DNA of 64,000 nt from positions 1 to 64,000 of the forward strand of contig NZ_JALJZZ010000005.1 of the NCBI RefSeq assembly GCF_024171565.1, given 5' to 3'. The stretch comes from Okibacterium sp. HSC-33S16 (GTDB lineage Bacteria > Actinomycetota > Actinomycetes > Actinomycetales > Microbacteriaceae). The notes under the pieces were generated by a model, which was not told where the DNA came from, made no database searches, and saw only the letters and a program-made list of their open reading frames with translations. Below, piece after piece: positions 27,454 through 36,976 of the stretch. Numbering within the stretch: the stretch's first letter is position 1; every line of letters starts with the position of its first letter. Both the position numbers and the translations under genes were made by a program.

Positions 27454-28869
27454 CTACTCCGTGTCGCGAACGCCATCCCCAACCCGCGGGCCCACGCTGA
27501 GCGCGACGCCTGCAAGAACGGTGGCGAGCAGGAAGCACCCGGCGAACGGCCAGGACCCGCCAGCGCCCGCGAGAGCCGCGAACACGATCCCCGTTGATGC
27601 AAGCGCAAGCGCCCCTCCGAGCGAGTCACCAATGGAGAGCGCCGAACTGTTGAACCCCTGGTCACGGTCGGTCGAGTAGGACAGCGTCATAACGCTGAGG
27701 CGGGGATACATGAGGCCCATGCCGCCTCCTCCGAAGAGCCACCCGCCGATCACAACGAACGGTGACAGTTCGAATGCTGCGGTCGCTACAGCGGTCAGAA
27801 TCGCGAAGAGAACGAGCACGGTTCCGATCTGCATGGCGCGGACGTGGGTGAGGGCAGTATCGAGTTTCCCCTGCAGCCAGGACGCACCGGCCCAGGTCAG
27901 CGCCGCTCCCGTCAGGGCGAGTCCCGACAGGGCAGCGGAGTAGTTGTACCGGTCACTCAGCAGGTAGGGAATGTAGATCTCGGCACCGAAGAACCCTGCG
28001 GCGATGAGTCCACGAAGCAGGATGACGCTCGGTAAGCCTCGACGGGCGCGCAGGGCACCGCGGGGAAGCAGGGGTCGCACCGCTATCAACGCGATAAGGA
28101 TCGCCACGGCGGCAACGACACCGATCCACGCACCATCGAGTCGAGCCGAAAGGTTGAGGCCGAGCACCGCCACAGCGGCAAGCACAGACCAGGCGATTTT
28201 GCCGACGGCCCAGGCGGGTCGCACAGCGACCTCCGCCGCTGGCTGGCCGCGAAGCATCCGCAATGCAGGCACAACCATGAGCATCGCAATGAGTACGAGC
28301 GCCACCACGCCGAGGAACACCCAGTGCCAGCTGGTGAGTTCGGCAACGACGCCCGCCGCGAATGGGCCGACGAGCGAGGGGACGACCCAGGCGGCCGCGA
28401 AGCCCGCGAAGATCTTCGAGTGGAGCGCCGGTGGGTAAATGCGGGCGACCACGACGTAGAGCGCAACGTTCATCGCACCCGAGCCGAGGCCCTGAACGAG
28501 CCGCCCGATCAGGAAGACGGTCATGTCGGTGGCCAGGCCCGCGACGACCAGCCCCACGATGAACAGGGCGACCGAGGTCAGAAGCGGAGCGACCGGTCCG
28601 TTGCGGTCAGACCAGTTGCCGGCAACCACCATACCGATGACGCCGGTCGCGAGGGGCCCCGCGAAGGCAAGCGCGTACAGCGCAGCTCCGTCGAGGTCTG
28701 CGCTGACGAGCGGCATGATGGTCGTGACGGCAAGCGACTCGAAGGCTCCCAGAAAGACGAGCGCACACGCCCCAATCGTCACCCAGAGGTAGCGGGGTGA
28801 GAATATTCCGGGGGCCGTCCGGATTGCGTGACCAGGAGCATCCGCCCCGATTTTGGCGTTCGATGACAC
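27454..28869 (-). CDS. MFS transporter (drug:H+ antiporter type)
   Basis: A 471-residue membrane protein. The GTG at 28869 (MSSNAKIGADAPG) is chosen; the frame continues upstream but the added residues are Pro/Ala/Arg-rich and unlike a transporter N-terminus. About 12-14 membrane segments begin at FSPRYLWVTIGACALVFLG. The loop GNWSDRNGPV is the MFS motif A region and ALYVVVARIYP lies in the middle. It resembles EmrB/QacA-type exporters. Substrate unknown. The following 180 bases hold the LacI regulatory region. Confidence 0.8.
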   Translation of the reverse strand: MSSNAKIGADAPGHAIRTAPGIFSPRYLWVTIGACALVFLGAFESLAVTTIMPLVSADLDGAALYALAFAGPLATGVIGMVVAGNWSDRNGPVAPLLTSVALFIVGLVVAGLATDMTVFLIGRLVQGLGSGAMNVALYVVVARIYPPALHSKIFAGFAAAWVVPSLVGPFAAGVVAELTSWHWVFLGVVALVLIAMLMVVPALRMLRGQPAAEVAVRPAWAVGKIAWSVLAAVAVLGLNLSARLDGAWIGVVAAVAILIALIAVRPLLPRGALRARRGLPSVILLRGLIAAGFFGAEIYIPYLLSDRYNYSAALSGLALTGAALTWAGASWLQGKLDTALTHVRAMQIGTVLVLFAILTAVATAAFELSPFVVIGGWLFGGGGMGLMYPRLSVMTLSYSTDRDQGFNSSALSIGDSLGGALALASTGIVFAALAGAGGSWPFAGCFLLATVLAGVALSVGPRVGDGVRDTE

Positions 28870-28902
28870 AACGTTCAGCCTAGGCGGCAACGCACAGCAA
28901 TC

Positions 28903-28933
28903 GGCGCGCTCGTCCTCATCGGACGAGCGCGCC
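28903..28933 (-). terminator. Hairpin after the SDR gene
   Basis: A perfect 13-bp stem (GGCGCGCTCGTCC with GGACGAGCGCGCC) around a five-base loop lies 13 bases past the SDR stop and ahead of the MFS start. No T-run is visible. Confidence 0.55.
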
Positions 28934-28945
28934 GGCTGGTCGATG

Positions 28946-29809
28946 TTAGATGGGGGAGCCGCCTGACACCACAAGCGTGGAGCCGCTCGTGTAGCTCGCG
29001 TCGGTGCTGGCGAGGTACACGTATGCTCCGGCGATCTCGGCGGGCTGGCCGGGGCGTCCGTATGGCGAGTCCTTGCCGAACTCGGTGACACTCTCGGCGT
29101 CGGAGGAGTCGGGCTGCAGGTTGGTCCAGAATGGCCCCGGAGCGACCGAGTTCACCCGAATGCCGCGCGGCGCGAGCTGCTGGGCGAGCGCCTTCGTGAA
29201 GGTGACGATCGCGCCCTTGGTGGCCGCATAGTCGAGCTTGTCCGGGGAAGGTTGGTTCGCCTGGACGCTGCTCGTGGTGATGATGCTGCCACCGGCGGGG
29301 ATGTGCTCGAGCGCCGCTTTGGTGAGCCAGTACATCGAGTAGACGTTCGTGCGGAAGGTCAGGTCGAGCTGGTCGGTCTCAAGGTCGAGGATGTCGTCGA
29401 CGTTGTTCTGGTACCCGGCCACCATGACCAGGGTGTCAAGCCCGCCGAGCGTCTCGACGGCGTCGGCGATGGCCTTCACGCACTCGGACTCGTCGGAGAT
29501 GTCGACCTTGAGCATCCCGCCCGTGACGCCGCAGTCCTCGATGACCGCGAGCGCCTCTTTCGCGCCCTCCTCATCACTGTGAAACGTGAAGACGACGTCG
29601 GCACCCTCGCGGGCGAAGGCGATCGCGGTGGCACGTCCAAGCCCGGAGTTACCGCCCGTGATGAACGCGCGCCGGCCCGCGAGTCGCCCGTTGCCCTGGT
29701 AGGACTGTTCGCCGTGGTCCGGCGGTGGCGACATGACGGGCTCGTCACCCGAGTCGTCAACGTCAAAGGGCGGACGGGGATACTGGTCGAGTGGGTTGGG
29801 AAGGTTCAT
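28946..29809 (-). CDS. SDR family oxidoreductase (YghA-like)
   Basis: A 287-residue short-chain dehydrogenase with a 45-residue N-terminal extension (PNPLDQYPRPPFD) typical of the YghA/GSP39 subgroup. The NAD(P)-binding motif TGGNSGLG is at about 51-58, and the catalytic Ser-Tyr-Lys set is at about S180, Y194 and K198 (YAATKGA). The C-terminus ends SGSTLVVSGGSPI. Members are linked to general stress and aldehyde metabolism; the substrate here is not known. Isolated from its neighbours by flanking gaps and a terminator. Confidence 0.88.
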   Translation of the reverse strand: MNLPNPLDQYPRPPFDVDDSGDEPVMSPPPDHGEQSYQGNGRLAGRRAFITGGNSGLGRATAIAFAREGADVVFTFHSDEEGAKEALAVIEDCGVTGGMLKVDISDESECVKAIADAVETLGGLDTLVMVAGYQNNVDDILDLETDQLDLTFRTNVYSMYWLTKAALEHIPAGGSIITTSSVQANQPSPDKLDYAATKGAIVTFTKALAQQLAPRGIRVNSVAPGPFWTNLQPDSSDAESVTEFGKDSPYGRPGQPAEIAGAYVYLASTDASYTSGSTLVVSGGSPI

Positions 29810-29857
29810 GGTTCCCAGTCCACACGCCGGAGTACATCCCGTCCAGCCCTTGCGCGA

Positions 29858-31027
29858 TCAGCGCTTCTTGGTCGCCTTTCCGACGGCACGCTCGACATCG
29901 GCCAGCAAATCGTCAATGCTCTCGAGCCCGACCGAGAGTCGAACAACGTTCGCGGGGACGGCGAGTTCCGTTCCCGCAACGGAGGCGTGGGTCATCGCTG
30001 CCGGGTAGTTGACGAGCGACTCGACACCGCCGAGCGACTCAGCGAGCTGGAAAACACGGGTCTTCTCCGCGAATCGCCTCGCCACTTTTTCGCCGCCCAC
30101 GAAGGCGACCGACAGCATCCCACCGAATCCTGACATCTGCGATGCGGCAAGTGCGTGGCCCGGGTGTGACTCCAGCCCGGGGTAGTACACGGTCTCGACG
30201 GCCGGGTGCTGGGCCAGGAACTCGGCAATGGCCTGGGCACTCTCGCCGTGCCGGTGCATGCGCACCTCGAGCGTCTTGATCCCGCGACTGGTGAGGAACG
30301 CGTCCATCGGCGAGGAGACGGCGCCGGCCGCGAACTGCATGAATCGCACCTTTTCGTGCATCTCGTCGTCGTTCATGACGAGGGCTCCACCGATGACGTC
30401 GGAGTGGCCGCCGATGTACTTGGTGGTCGAGTGCACGACGACGTCGGCTCCGAGGGTCAGCGGCTGCTGAAGCGCGGGCGACGCGAAGGTGTTGTCGACG
30501 ACCACGGTGAGCCCGGCAGCGTGTCCGATTTCGGCGAGCTCGGCCACGTCGGTGATCTTCATGAGCGGGTTCGACGGCGTCTCCACCCAGAGCACCTTCG
30601 TGTCTGCGGTGATGGCGGTCTGCACGGTGCGCAGATTCGACATGTCGACGACGGTGTGGGTCACTCCCCATGCGCCGAAGATTTTGTTGATGAGGCGATA
30701 GGTTCCGCCGTACGCGTCGTTGCCCAGGATGATGTGGTCGCCCGGCTTGAGGATTCCGCGCAGCAGCGCGTCTTCGGCGGCGAGCCCCGAGGCGAACGAG
30801 ATGCCGTACTTTCCGCCCTCGAGTGCAGCAAGCTGCTCTTCAAGCCCGTTGCGCGTGGGGTTGCCCCCTCGGCCGTATTCGTAGCCGTTGCGCAGTCCAC
30901 CGATCTCGGTCTGCACGAAGGTCGATGACTGGTAGATCGGCGGAATGACGGCACCCGTCGTGGGGTCGAAGTCCTGCCCGGCGTGAATGGCCCGGGTGCC
31001 GAAGCCCTGCTTCTTCTTGTCGCTCAT
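29858..31027 (-). CDS. metB: Cystathionine gamma-synthase / gamma-lyase
   Basis: A 389-residue PLP enzyme of the Cys/Met metabolism family. The PLP lysine is near residue 203 in HSTTKYIGGHSD; YGRGGNPTRNGLEEQLA near residue 51 and the SGLAAEDALLR segment near residue 80 are family motifs. It follows cbs after only 12 bases, an arrangement like that of mycobacteria. Its role may be forward transsulfuration (O-succinyl- or O-acetylhomoserine plus cysteine) or, as the partner of Cbs, cystathionine cleavage to cysteine; sequence alone does not decide. Confidence 0.92.
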   Translation of the reverse strand: MSDKKKQGFGTRAIHAGQDFDPTTGAVIPPIYQSSTFVQTEIGGLRNGYEYGRGGNPTRNGLEEQLAALEGGKYGISFASGLAAEDALLRGILKPGDHIILGNDAYGGTYRLINKIFGAWGVTHTVVDMSNLRTVQTAITADTKVLWVETPSNPLMKITDVAELAEIGHAAGLTVVVDNTFASPALQQPLTLGADVVVHSTTKYIGGHSDVIGGALVMNDDEMHEKVRFMQFAAGAVSSPMDAFLTSRGIKTLEVRMHRHGESAQAIAEFLAQHPAVETVYYPGLESHPGHALAASQMSGFGGMLSVAFVGGEKVARRFAEKTRVFQLAESLGGVESLVNYPAAMTHASVAGTELAVPANVVRLSVGLESIDDLLADVERAVGKATKKR

Positions 31028-31039
31028 GTTCGCTCTTCT

Positions 31040-32407
31040 CTACTCAGTCACGAAGGTCAGGAGATCCTGACGGGTAATAACGGCCTGCGGCTTGCCATCC
31101 TCAATCACCAATAGGGCGTCGGATGCCGTCAGCGCGGTTCGCGCCGCCTCGATCGATTCGCCTGCACCGATCATCGGAATCGGCGCTTCGATGACGGTGG
31201 AAACGGCATCCGTCACCGTGGCCGAACCGGAGAGAATGCTTTCGAGCAGCGACGCCTGTGACACCGACCCGACGACTTCGCCGAGCATGACCGGAGGCTG
31301 TGCAGAGAGCACGGGAACCCGCGAGAGGCCGGTGCTCGAGAGCAGAGCGGCGACGTCGCTCACTGTGTCGGTCGGGCGGGCATGCACGAGCGACGACGCC
31401 GAGACGTCTTTCGATCGAACCAGGTCGCCGACCGTGCGCTCGTCGGAGGCCGAGCCGAGGAAGCCGTGCGAACGCATCCAGCCGTCGTTGAAGATCTTCG
31501 CGAGGTAGCCGCGGCCACCGTCGGGAAGCACGACCACAACGACAGCGTCGGCCGGAAGCGAGCGCGCCGCTTTGAGCGCGGCGACAACGGCCATGCCGCT
31601 TGAGCCGCCGACGAGGAGCCCCTCTTCCAACGCGAGGCGACGGGTCATGGCAAACGACTCAGCGTCGTTGACCGCGATGACCTCGTCGACGACGCCCGGG
31701 TCGTATGCCCCTGGCCACATGTCTTCGCCGACACCCTCAACGAGGTACGGGCGACCGGTGCCGCCGGAGTAGACCGATCCCTCGGGATCTGCGCCGATGA
31801 TTCGGACCCCACCGTTCGACACCTCGCGGAGGAAGCGCCCCGTGCCCGTGATGGTTCCACCGGTGCCGACGCCCATGACGACGTGGGAGACGGTGCCGTC
31901 GGTGTCGTTCCAGATCTCGGGACCTGTCGTCTCGTAGTGGCTGAGCGGACCGTTCTGGTTGAAGTACTGGTTCGGCTTGAAGGCACCGGGAATCTCGGCC
32001 GCGAGGCGGTCAGACACGCTGTAGTACGACTCCGGCGACTCCGGTGTCACCGAGGTCGGTGTGACAACGACCTGCGCGCCGTAGGCGGTGAGCACGTTGC
32101 GCTTCTCCTCGCCGACCTTGTCCGGCACAACGAAGATGCACTTGTATCCGCGCTGCTGGGCGACGAGCGCGAGCCCGACACCGGTATTGCCGCTCGTTGG
32201 TTCGACAATCGTTCCACCCGGCTTCAGATCTCCGGATGCCTCGGCAGCATCAATAATGCGTGTTGCGATGCGGTCTTTGATCGAGCCGCCCGGGTTGAAA
32301 TACTCCACCTTCGCGAGCACGGTGGCCGCGATGCCTTCCGTCACACTGTTGAGCTTGATGAGTGGGGTGTTTCCGACCAGGTCGACAATGGTTTCTGCGT
32401 ACTTCAC
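31040..32407 (-). CDS. cbs: Cystathionine beta-synthase with C-terminal CBS pair
   Basis: A 455-residue enzyme condensing serine and homocysteine to cystathionine. The PLP lysine is near residue 44 (NPGGSIKDRIATR), the phosphate/substrate loop TSGNTG near 71-76, and GVGTGGTITG near residue 180. Residues from about 330 to the end form two CBS domains (VSDVAALLSSTGLSRVPVL and IEAARTALTASDALLVIEDG), as in actinobacterial Cbs. It has no haem-binding N-terminus. First gene of a cbs-metB operon. The 245 bases upstream separate it from a divergent gene; they hold a TCACA-6-TGTGA stem near 32549-32564 and no other clear site. Confidence 0.93.
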   Translation of the reverse strand: MKYAETIVDLVGNTPLIKLNSVTEGIAATVLAKVEYFNPGGSIKDRIATRIIDAAEASGDLKPGGTIVEPTSGNTGVGLALVAQQRGYKCIFVVPDKVGEEKRNVLTAYGAQVVVTPTSVTPESPESYYSVSDRLAAEIPGAFKPNQYFNQNGPLSHYETTGPEIWNDTDGTVSHVVMGVGTGGTITGTGRFLREVSNGGVRIIGADPEGSVYSGGTGRPYLVEGVGEDMWPGAYDPGVVDEVIAVNDAESFAMTRRLALEEGLLVGGSSGMAVVAALKAARSLPADAVVVVVLPDGGRGYLAKIFNDGWMRSHGFLGSASDERTVGDLVRSKDVSASSLVHARPTDTVSDVAALLSSTGLSRVPVLSAQPPVMLGEVVGSVSQASLLESILSGSATVTDAVSTVIEAPIPMIGAGESIEAARTALTASDALLVIEDGKPQAVITRQDLLTFVTE

Positions 32408-32652
32408 GTGTTCGTCCGTTCGGCGTGTGCGTTGCTGGCCTCGGTCCGGGTCGGATCGGCCGCTCGACGGTTTCTGGCCGTCCCTTCGAGCCTAGCCGCT
32501 CGATTCCTTTCGTTACAGGCGTGATCGAGGTGGCAACAGGCATCCACTTCACATCATCTTGTGAGGATGCGAGCCATACACTGAAGGAACAGCCCGGGCT
32601 CATTCAGATGCATGCAGGCTGCCCCCACGCGAACTCCAACGAGAGGCCCCTG

Positions 32653-33357
32653 TTGACCCCCCGAGACGACTCCCCCGCAGCCGCCGCGAGCACGAGCGGT
32701 AACCCGGCGAAGCAGAAGACCATCAAAGAGCAGCGCGCCGCACAGCGCAACGCCAAGGTCGAGGCGTTCAAGAAGGAGCAGGCTCGCAAGCGGCGCAACA
32801 AGCGCATCGGCATCATCTCGGCCATCGTCGGCGGAGTCGCCATCGTCGCCCTGCTCATCACGAGCATCGTGCTAACCATGCCGAAGAACGCGACCTACTC
32901 CGAGGGGGGTTCTGGCGCCAAGATCGAGGGCGTCGAGACCTTCACGAACACGAACAACCACGTCGAAACGGCCGTCGACTACCCGCAGACCCCGCCCGCT
33001 GGTGGCGACCACAACCCGGCCTGGCTGAACTGTGGCATCTACACCGAGCCGCAGCAGAACGAGAACGCCGTTCACTCGCTCGAGCACGGCGCGATCTGGG
33101 TGACGTACGACCCGTCGATCTCCGACGATGAACTCGACACGCTCAAGTCCAAGCTGCCCTCCACCTACGTGATCCTCTCGCCGTTCGAAGACCTGCCCTC
33201 CCCCATCGTTCTTTCCGGCTGGGATGCGCAGCTGCAGGTTGACAAGGCATCCGATGAGCGCATCGCCGAATTCTTCGAGGAGTATTGGAAGAGCGAGAGT
33301 GTTCCCGAGCCCGGTGCCCTCTGCACCGGCGCGGTAGACGGCCCGGGCAAGGCGTAA
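32653..33357 (+). CDS. DUF3105 membrane protein
   Basis: A 234-residue protein. I choose TTG at 32653 because GAGAGG lies 6 bases upstream; an ATG at 32608 has no usable site. A basic, charged N-terminus (IKEQRAAQRNAKVEAFKKEQ) precedes one membrane helix at about 52-75, then an extracytoplasmic DUF3105 domain with PPAGGDHNPAWLNCGIY and the conserved HSLEHGAIWVTY. Function is not established. It is followed after 2 bases by a DUF305 gene, a pairing common in actinobacteria. Confidence 0.88.
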   Translation: MTPRDDSPAAAASTSGNPAKQKTIKEQRAAQRNAKVEAFKKEQARKRRNKRIGIISAIVGGVAIVALLITSIVLTMPKNATYSEGGSGAKIEGVETFTNTNNHVETAVDYPQTPPAGGDHNPAWLNCGIYTEPQQNENAVHSLEHGAIWVTYDPSISDDELDTLKSKLPSTYVILSPFEDLPSPIVLSGWDAQLQVDKASDERIAEFFEEYWKSESVPEPGALCTGAVDGPGKA

Positions 33358-33359
33358 GT

Positions 33360-34082
33360 ATGACGGCGGCCGGTTCTCCGAATTTCGAGACGGATGCCTC
33401 GGCGTCCGACGCGACGTCGGCCGCCGGTCACCGGCGCCGGTCGCCTCTCGCACTGCTGCTCGTCGCCGTCGTAGCGATCGTGGCCGTCGGCGTGATTGCG
33501 TTCTCGGTCGGGCGGCTGTCGACCCTCGGAGATCCGACCCCCACGAGCGACAGCGCTGAAGCCGGGTTCGCCCGTGACATGCAGACGCACCACAATCAGG
33601 GCGTCGAGCTGTCGTTCATCGTCCGGGACCTCACCGACGACGACGCCGTGCGGCTCCTCGCCTACGACATCGCTACCACGCAGAGCGCCCAGTCAGGAAT
33701 GATGCAGGGCTGGCTCAACGTGTGGAAGCTGCCCGCGCATGGCACTGACCCCGAGATGACCTGGATGATGCAGCCGACGCTCAAGGGCGACGGTCACAAT
33801 CACGGTTCGGGCGAGAGTGCACACAAACCGGGTGAGCCCATGCCGGGACTCGCGACACCCGAGCAGATCACCGAGCTGAAGGGCCTCAGCGGCGTTGCGG
33901 CTGAGCGCATGTTCCTCGAGCTCATGATCGCGCACCACCAGGGTGCGATTGAGATGGGCGAGGCGGTGCTCGACCGGAGCACGAACTCGACCGTTCGTAC
34001 CTTTGCGAACGGCGTTGTGAAGAGTCAGCAGTCGGAGATCGACCTGATGAACTCGATGCTCGAGGAGCGCCCCGCGCCGTAG
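33360..34082 (+). CDS. DUF305 membrane-anchored protein
   Basis: A 240-residue protein with one membrane helix at about 27-50 and a DUF305 helical domain outside. Two copies of the metal-binding-like motif are present: FARDMQTHHNQGVELSF near residue 70 and ELMIAHHQGAIEMGE near residue 190, plus a His-rich linker GDGHNHGSG. DUF305 proteins are ferritin-like and some bind copper. Partner DUF3105 lies immediately upstream. Function here is not known; metal handling at the cell surface is an inference. Confidence 0.88.
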   Translation: MTAAGSPNFETDASASDATSAAGHRRRSPLALLLVAVVAIVAVGVIAFSVGRLSTLGDPTPTSDSAEAGFARDMQTHHNQGVELSFIVRDLTDDDAVRLLAYDIATTQSAQSGMMQGWLNVWKLPAHGTDPEMTWMMQPTLKGDGHNHGSGESAHKPGEPMPGLATPEQITELKGLSGVAAERMFLELMIAHHQGAIEMGEAVLDRSTNSTVRTFANGVVKSQQSEIDLMNSMLEERPAP

Positions 34083-34200
34083 GGTCCCGGCACCGCTGCC
34101 GCAGTCCGCGTCCCCCGATCGAGTGCTCGCGCTCCGACGCCCGGGCGCGTTAGCCTCGGCTCACGGAGATAGCGGACCTGCCGCGACCCGGGAGGGCTTC

Positions 34201-35007
34201 ATGGCGGCGAGATCTCGATCCGTGGCCGTCGGCGTTGTCGTTGCGACCGCTTCTCTGCTCCTCAGTGGCTGCGGACTGATGCAACAGCTCGAGGCGTCGA
34301 AGCCGACACCGACGCCCACACCAACCACCCTGACGCCAACGACTGAGCGGCGATCGACGGTTCCGCCAACGCAGGTCGATCCGGGCACGGTGGTTGCCAC
34401 GGGGCAGCTGATGGGAGATCCACTCATCTCGGGCGATGTCGAAGTGCGCGCGGGGCGAGGCGGCGGCTTCGTTCTGGCGCTGCTCGGCTTCTCCTCCGCT
34501 CGGAGTGAAGACGTCGAACTACGTATCACGCCCAATCTGGTCGAACCGGGCACCCCGTGCACAAGCTCGATCATGAACATGTCCTACGGCAACCTGCCCC
34601 ACCAGCCCGAACAGACGTTCACCCTCCCGGCAGATTTCACGTCGGGCGACCCGAGCTTCCTTGACACCGTCCTGATCAGCCACCATGACTTCGAGGCGTT
34701 CACCGAGGGGTGCTTCGTGTCCGTCTTGTCGAGCGCGGTTCTCCACTGGACGTTGCCGGACATGCGGCCGGGACTTGTCGTCGCTGATTCGGGAAAAACC
34801 GGAGGCGCAAATGGAGAGGTGACTGTCATTGACGGCGCACCGGTTGATTACTCGGTTGCCCCGAACGACATCGCGTCGGAGGTCGCAGCACGATTCGGCA
34901 TGACGATCGATGACCTCTTCTACCTCAACCCCACGCGCATCACCTTCGTCGAATATCCGCTTCTCGAAATCGGCGAAGTGCTCAATATCAGTAAGGCGCA
35001 CCGGTAA
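34201..35007 (+). CDS. LysM-like lipoprotein
   Basis: A 268-residue exported lipoprotein: lipobox LSGC near residue 24, then a threonine/proline linker (PTPTPTPTTLTPTTERR). The ATG at 34201 has GGGAGG 5 bases upstream. The middle domain has two cysteines (GTPCTSS and EGCFVSV) and no family I recognise. The last 50 residues (VDYSVAPNDIASEVAARF...LNISK) resemble a LysM repeat, suggesting peptidoglycan attachment. It converges on the ABC exporter with a 7-base gap. Confidence 0.75.
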   Translation: MAARSRSVAVGVVVATASLLLSGCGLMQQLEASKPTPTPTPTTLTPTTERRSTVPPTQVDPGTVVATGQLMGDPLISGDVEVRAGRGGGFVLALLGFSSARSEDVELRITPNLVEPGTPCTSSIMNMSYGNLPHQPEQTFTLPADFTSGDPSFLDTVLISHHDFEAFTEGCFVSVLSSAVLHWTLPDMRPGLVVADSGKTGGANGEVTVIDGAPVDYSVAPNDIASEVAARFGMTIDDLFYLNPTRITFVEYPLLEIGEVLNISKAHR

Positions 35008-35014
35008 CACGAAC

Positions 35015-36904
35015 TCAATCGACGAGCGGGCGACTCCCGAGCTGCTCCTCAAACATCCGCGCATAAATGCCGTCGCGGGCCAACAGTTCGGCGTGGGTGC
35101 CCTTCTCGGCAACTCGGCCTGCTTCGATCACGAAGATCACGTCGGCCTTGACGATCGTCGAGAGCCGGTGCGCGATCGCGATCGTCGTACGTCCAGCGGA
35201 TGCTGCCTCCAACGCACGCTGGACGACTCGCTCGGAGATCGTATCGAGGGCACTTGTAGCCTCATCCAACACCAACACGGCGGGGTCTTTCAGCATCACC
35301 CGCGCAATCGCGATTCGCTGCTTCTCACCGCCGGAGAGGCGATAGCCGCGCTCACCCACCACCGTGTTGTACCCGTCCTCGAATGAGGCGATCGTGTCAT
35401 GGATATTTGCGGCACGCGCCGCTGTTTCGAGTTCGAGGTCCGTGGCATCCGGTTTCGCATATCGAAGATTTTCGGCAATCGTCGCGTGGAAGAGATAGGT
35501 CTCCTGGCTCACGATGCCGATGTTGGAGACAAGCGATTCGGCGTCGAGGTCACGCACGTCGGTGCCAGCGAAGAGCACGCGACCCCCCGTCGCGTCATAG
35601 AACCGGGGGACGAGGTAGGAGACGGTGGTCTTGCCGGCACCGCTGGGGCCCACAAAGGCGGCAAACTCACCGGGCAGGATGCTGAAGGAGACGTTGTCGA
35701 GCGTGGGGCGTGAATCGGGGGTGGCATCGGGGTACCGGAAAGTGACGCCCTCGAACTCGACGCTGCCGAGACGAGGGTTGTCGCGAGCGACCGGAACGGC
35801 CCCGGGCCGATTCGAGATCGACGGGGTCAGGTCGAGGTACTCGAAGATGCGAGCAAACAGTGCACCCGAGGTCTGCAGGTCGAGTCCCACGCGCATCAGC
35901 GCCATCAGGGGGAAGAGCAGGCGCGACTGCACGGTGGTGAATGCGACGATCGCTCCAGCTGTGATGTCGGTAGCCCCGCCGGTCACAAGGAAACCGGCGA
36001 CGAGGTACACGATGGCGGGGATGGATGACAGGAAGATGTTGACCATTGCGAAGAACCACTGACCGCTCATGGTCTGCTTCACCTGCAGGTCGACCTGTTC
36101 TTCGTTGGCGCCGCTGTATCGCTGAATCTCGGCAGGCTGCTGGTTGAAGCTCTTTGACAGCAGGACGCCCGAGACGCTGAGCGTCTCCTGCGTGATAGCC
36201 GTCATGTCGGACAGCGACTCCTGTGTCTTTGTGGCGATGCGCGCGCGTACCTGTCCTACCCGACGCTGTGCAATGACGAGGATCGGCATGAGAATCAGCG
36301 CCACAATCGTCAGCTGCCAGTTGATGAGCAGCATGGCGACAAACGCGGCAAGCACGGTCACCGTGTTACCGAGCACACTGGAAATCGTATTGCTCAGAGC
36401 GCCGGCCACACCGCCGACGTCGTTCTGAAGGCGCGACTGGATGACGCCGGTCTTGGTGCGGGTGAAGAAGCTGAGTTCCATCGCCTGGAGTTTGCGGAAG
36501 AGACCAACCCGCAGTTCACCCATGACCGTGTTTCCGACGGTGGCGGTCAACCAGGTCTGCCACACTCCCAGACCGGTGGCGACCACGAAGATTCCGATCA
36601 TGACCACGACAATGCGTGTCAATGCGGGCAGGTTAGGTCCGCCGCCATCGCGCGGGAAGAGCCCAACGTCAAAAGCCTGTTCCACGAGTAGCGGTGGTAT
36701 GACGCTCAGCGCTGCCCCGATGAGCACGAGGATTACGGTGAGAGCGATTTTTGACTTGTGCGGCTGGAAGAGCGCCACTACACGGCGGAAGAGATTGGGA
36801 ATTTTCGGCGCAGCCGCGTTAACCGCCCGCTGCGCCTCCTCGTCTCCGCCGCCTCGGCGTCCGCCGCCTGGACCGCCTCCGCGACCGCCTCCGTGCATAC
36901 TCAT
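35015..36904 (-). CDS. ABC exporter, fused membrane and ATPase domains
   Basis: A 629-residue half-exporter. ATG at 36904 has AGGG 7 bases upstream. The first 40 residues are Gly/Arg-rich and charged. Six membrane helices span about 40-350, then the nucleotide-binding domain: Walker A GPSGAGKTT near residue 428, signature LSGGEKQR near residue 530, Walker B VLVLDEATSALD and H-loop AHRLSTI. It is a MsbA/LmrA-type transporter; it probably works as a homodimer, because no partner gene is adjacent. Substrate unknown. Confidence 0.88.
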   Translation of the reverse strand: MSMHGGGRGGGPGGGRRGGGDEEAQRAVNAAAPKIPNLFRRVVALFQPHKSKIALTVILVLIGAALSVIPPLLVEQAFDVGLFPRDGGGPNLPALTRIVVVMIGIFVVATGLGVWQTWLTATVGNTVMGELRVGLFRKLQAMELSFFTRTKTGVIQSRLQNDVGGVAGALSNTISSVLGNTVTVLAAFVAMLLINWQLTIVALILMPILVIAQRRVGQVRARIATKTQESLSDMTAITQETLSVSGVLLSKSFNQQPAEIQRYSGANEEQVDLQVKQTMSGQWFFAMVNIFLSSIPAIVYLVAGFLVTGGATDITAGAIVAFTTVQSRLLFPLMALMRVGLDLQTSGALFARIFEYLDLTPSISNRPGAVPVARDNPRLGSVEFEGVTFRYPDATPDSRPTLDNVSFSILPGEFAAFVGPSGAGKTTVSYLVPRFYDATGGRVLFAGTDVRDLDAESLVSNIGIVSQETYLFHATIAENLRYAKPDATDLELETAARAANIHDTIASFEDGYNTVVGERGYRLSGGEKQRIAIARVMLKDPAVLVLDEATSALDTISERVVQRALEAASAGRTTIAIAHRLSTIVKADVIFVIEAGRVAEKGTHAELLARDGIYARMFEEQLGSRPLVD

Positions 36905-36917
36905 GGATTCACCCTAA

Positions 36918-36945
36918 GCCCGGCATCTGTCGGCAAATGCCGGGC
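36918..36945 (-). terminator. Hairpin after the alpha-glucoside transporter operon
   Basis: A 9-bp perfect stem (GCCCGGCAT with ATGCCGGGC) and a ten-base loop lies between the stop of the CUT1 permease at 36977 and the ABC exporter start at 36904. It would end the importer operon, although the exporter has only about 70 bases of its own upstream space. Confidence 0.5.
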
Positions 36946-36976
36946 CCAGGATGATGAGAGAATGCGCGTGGTGTTC

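Noticed and set aside
32549-32564. TCACA-TCATCT-TGTGA between cbs and the DUF3105 gene as a CRP-type operator
   Set aside because: It reads as a small hairpin with inverted half-sites in the wrong orientation for CRP; no further support.
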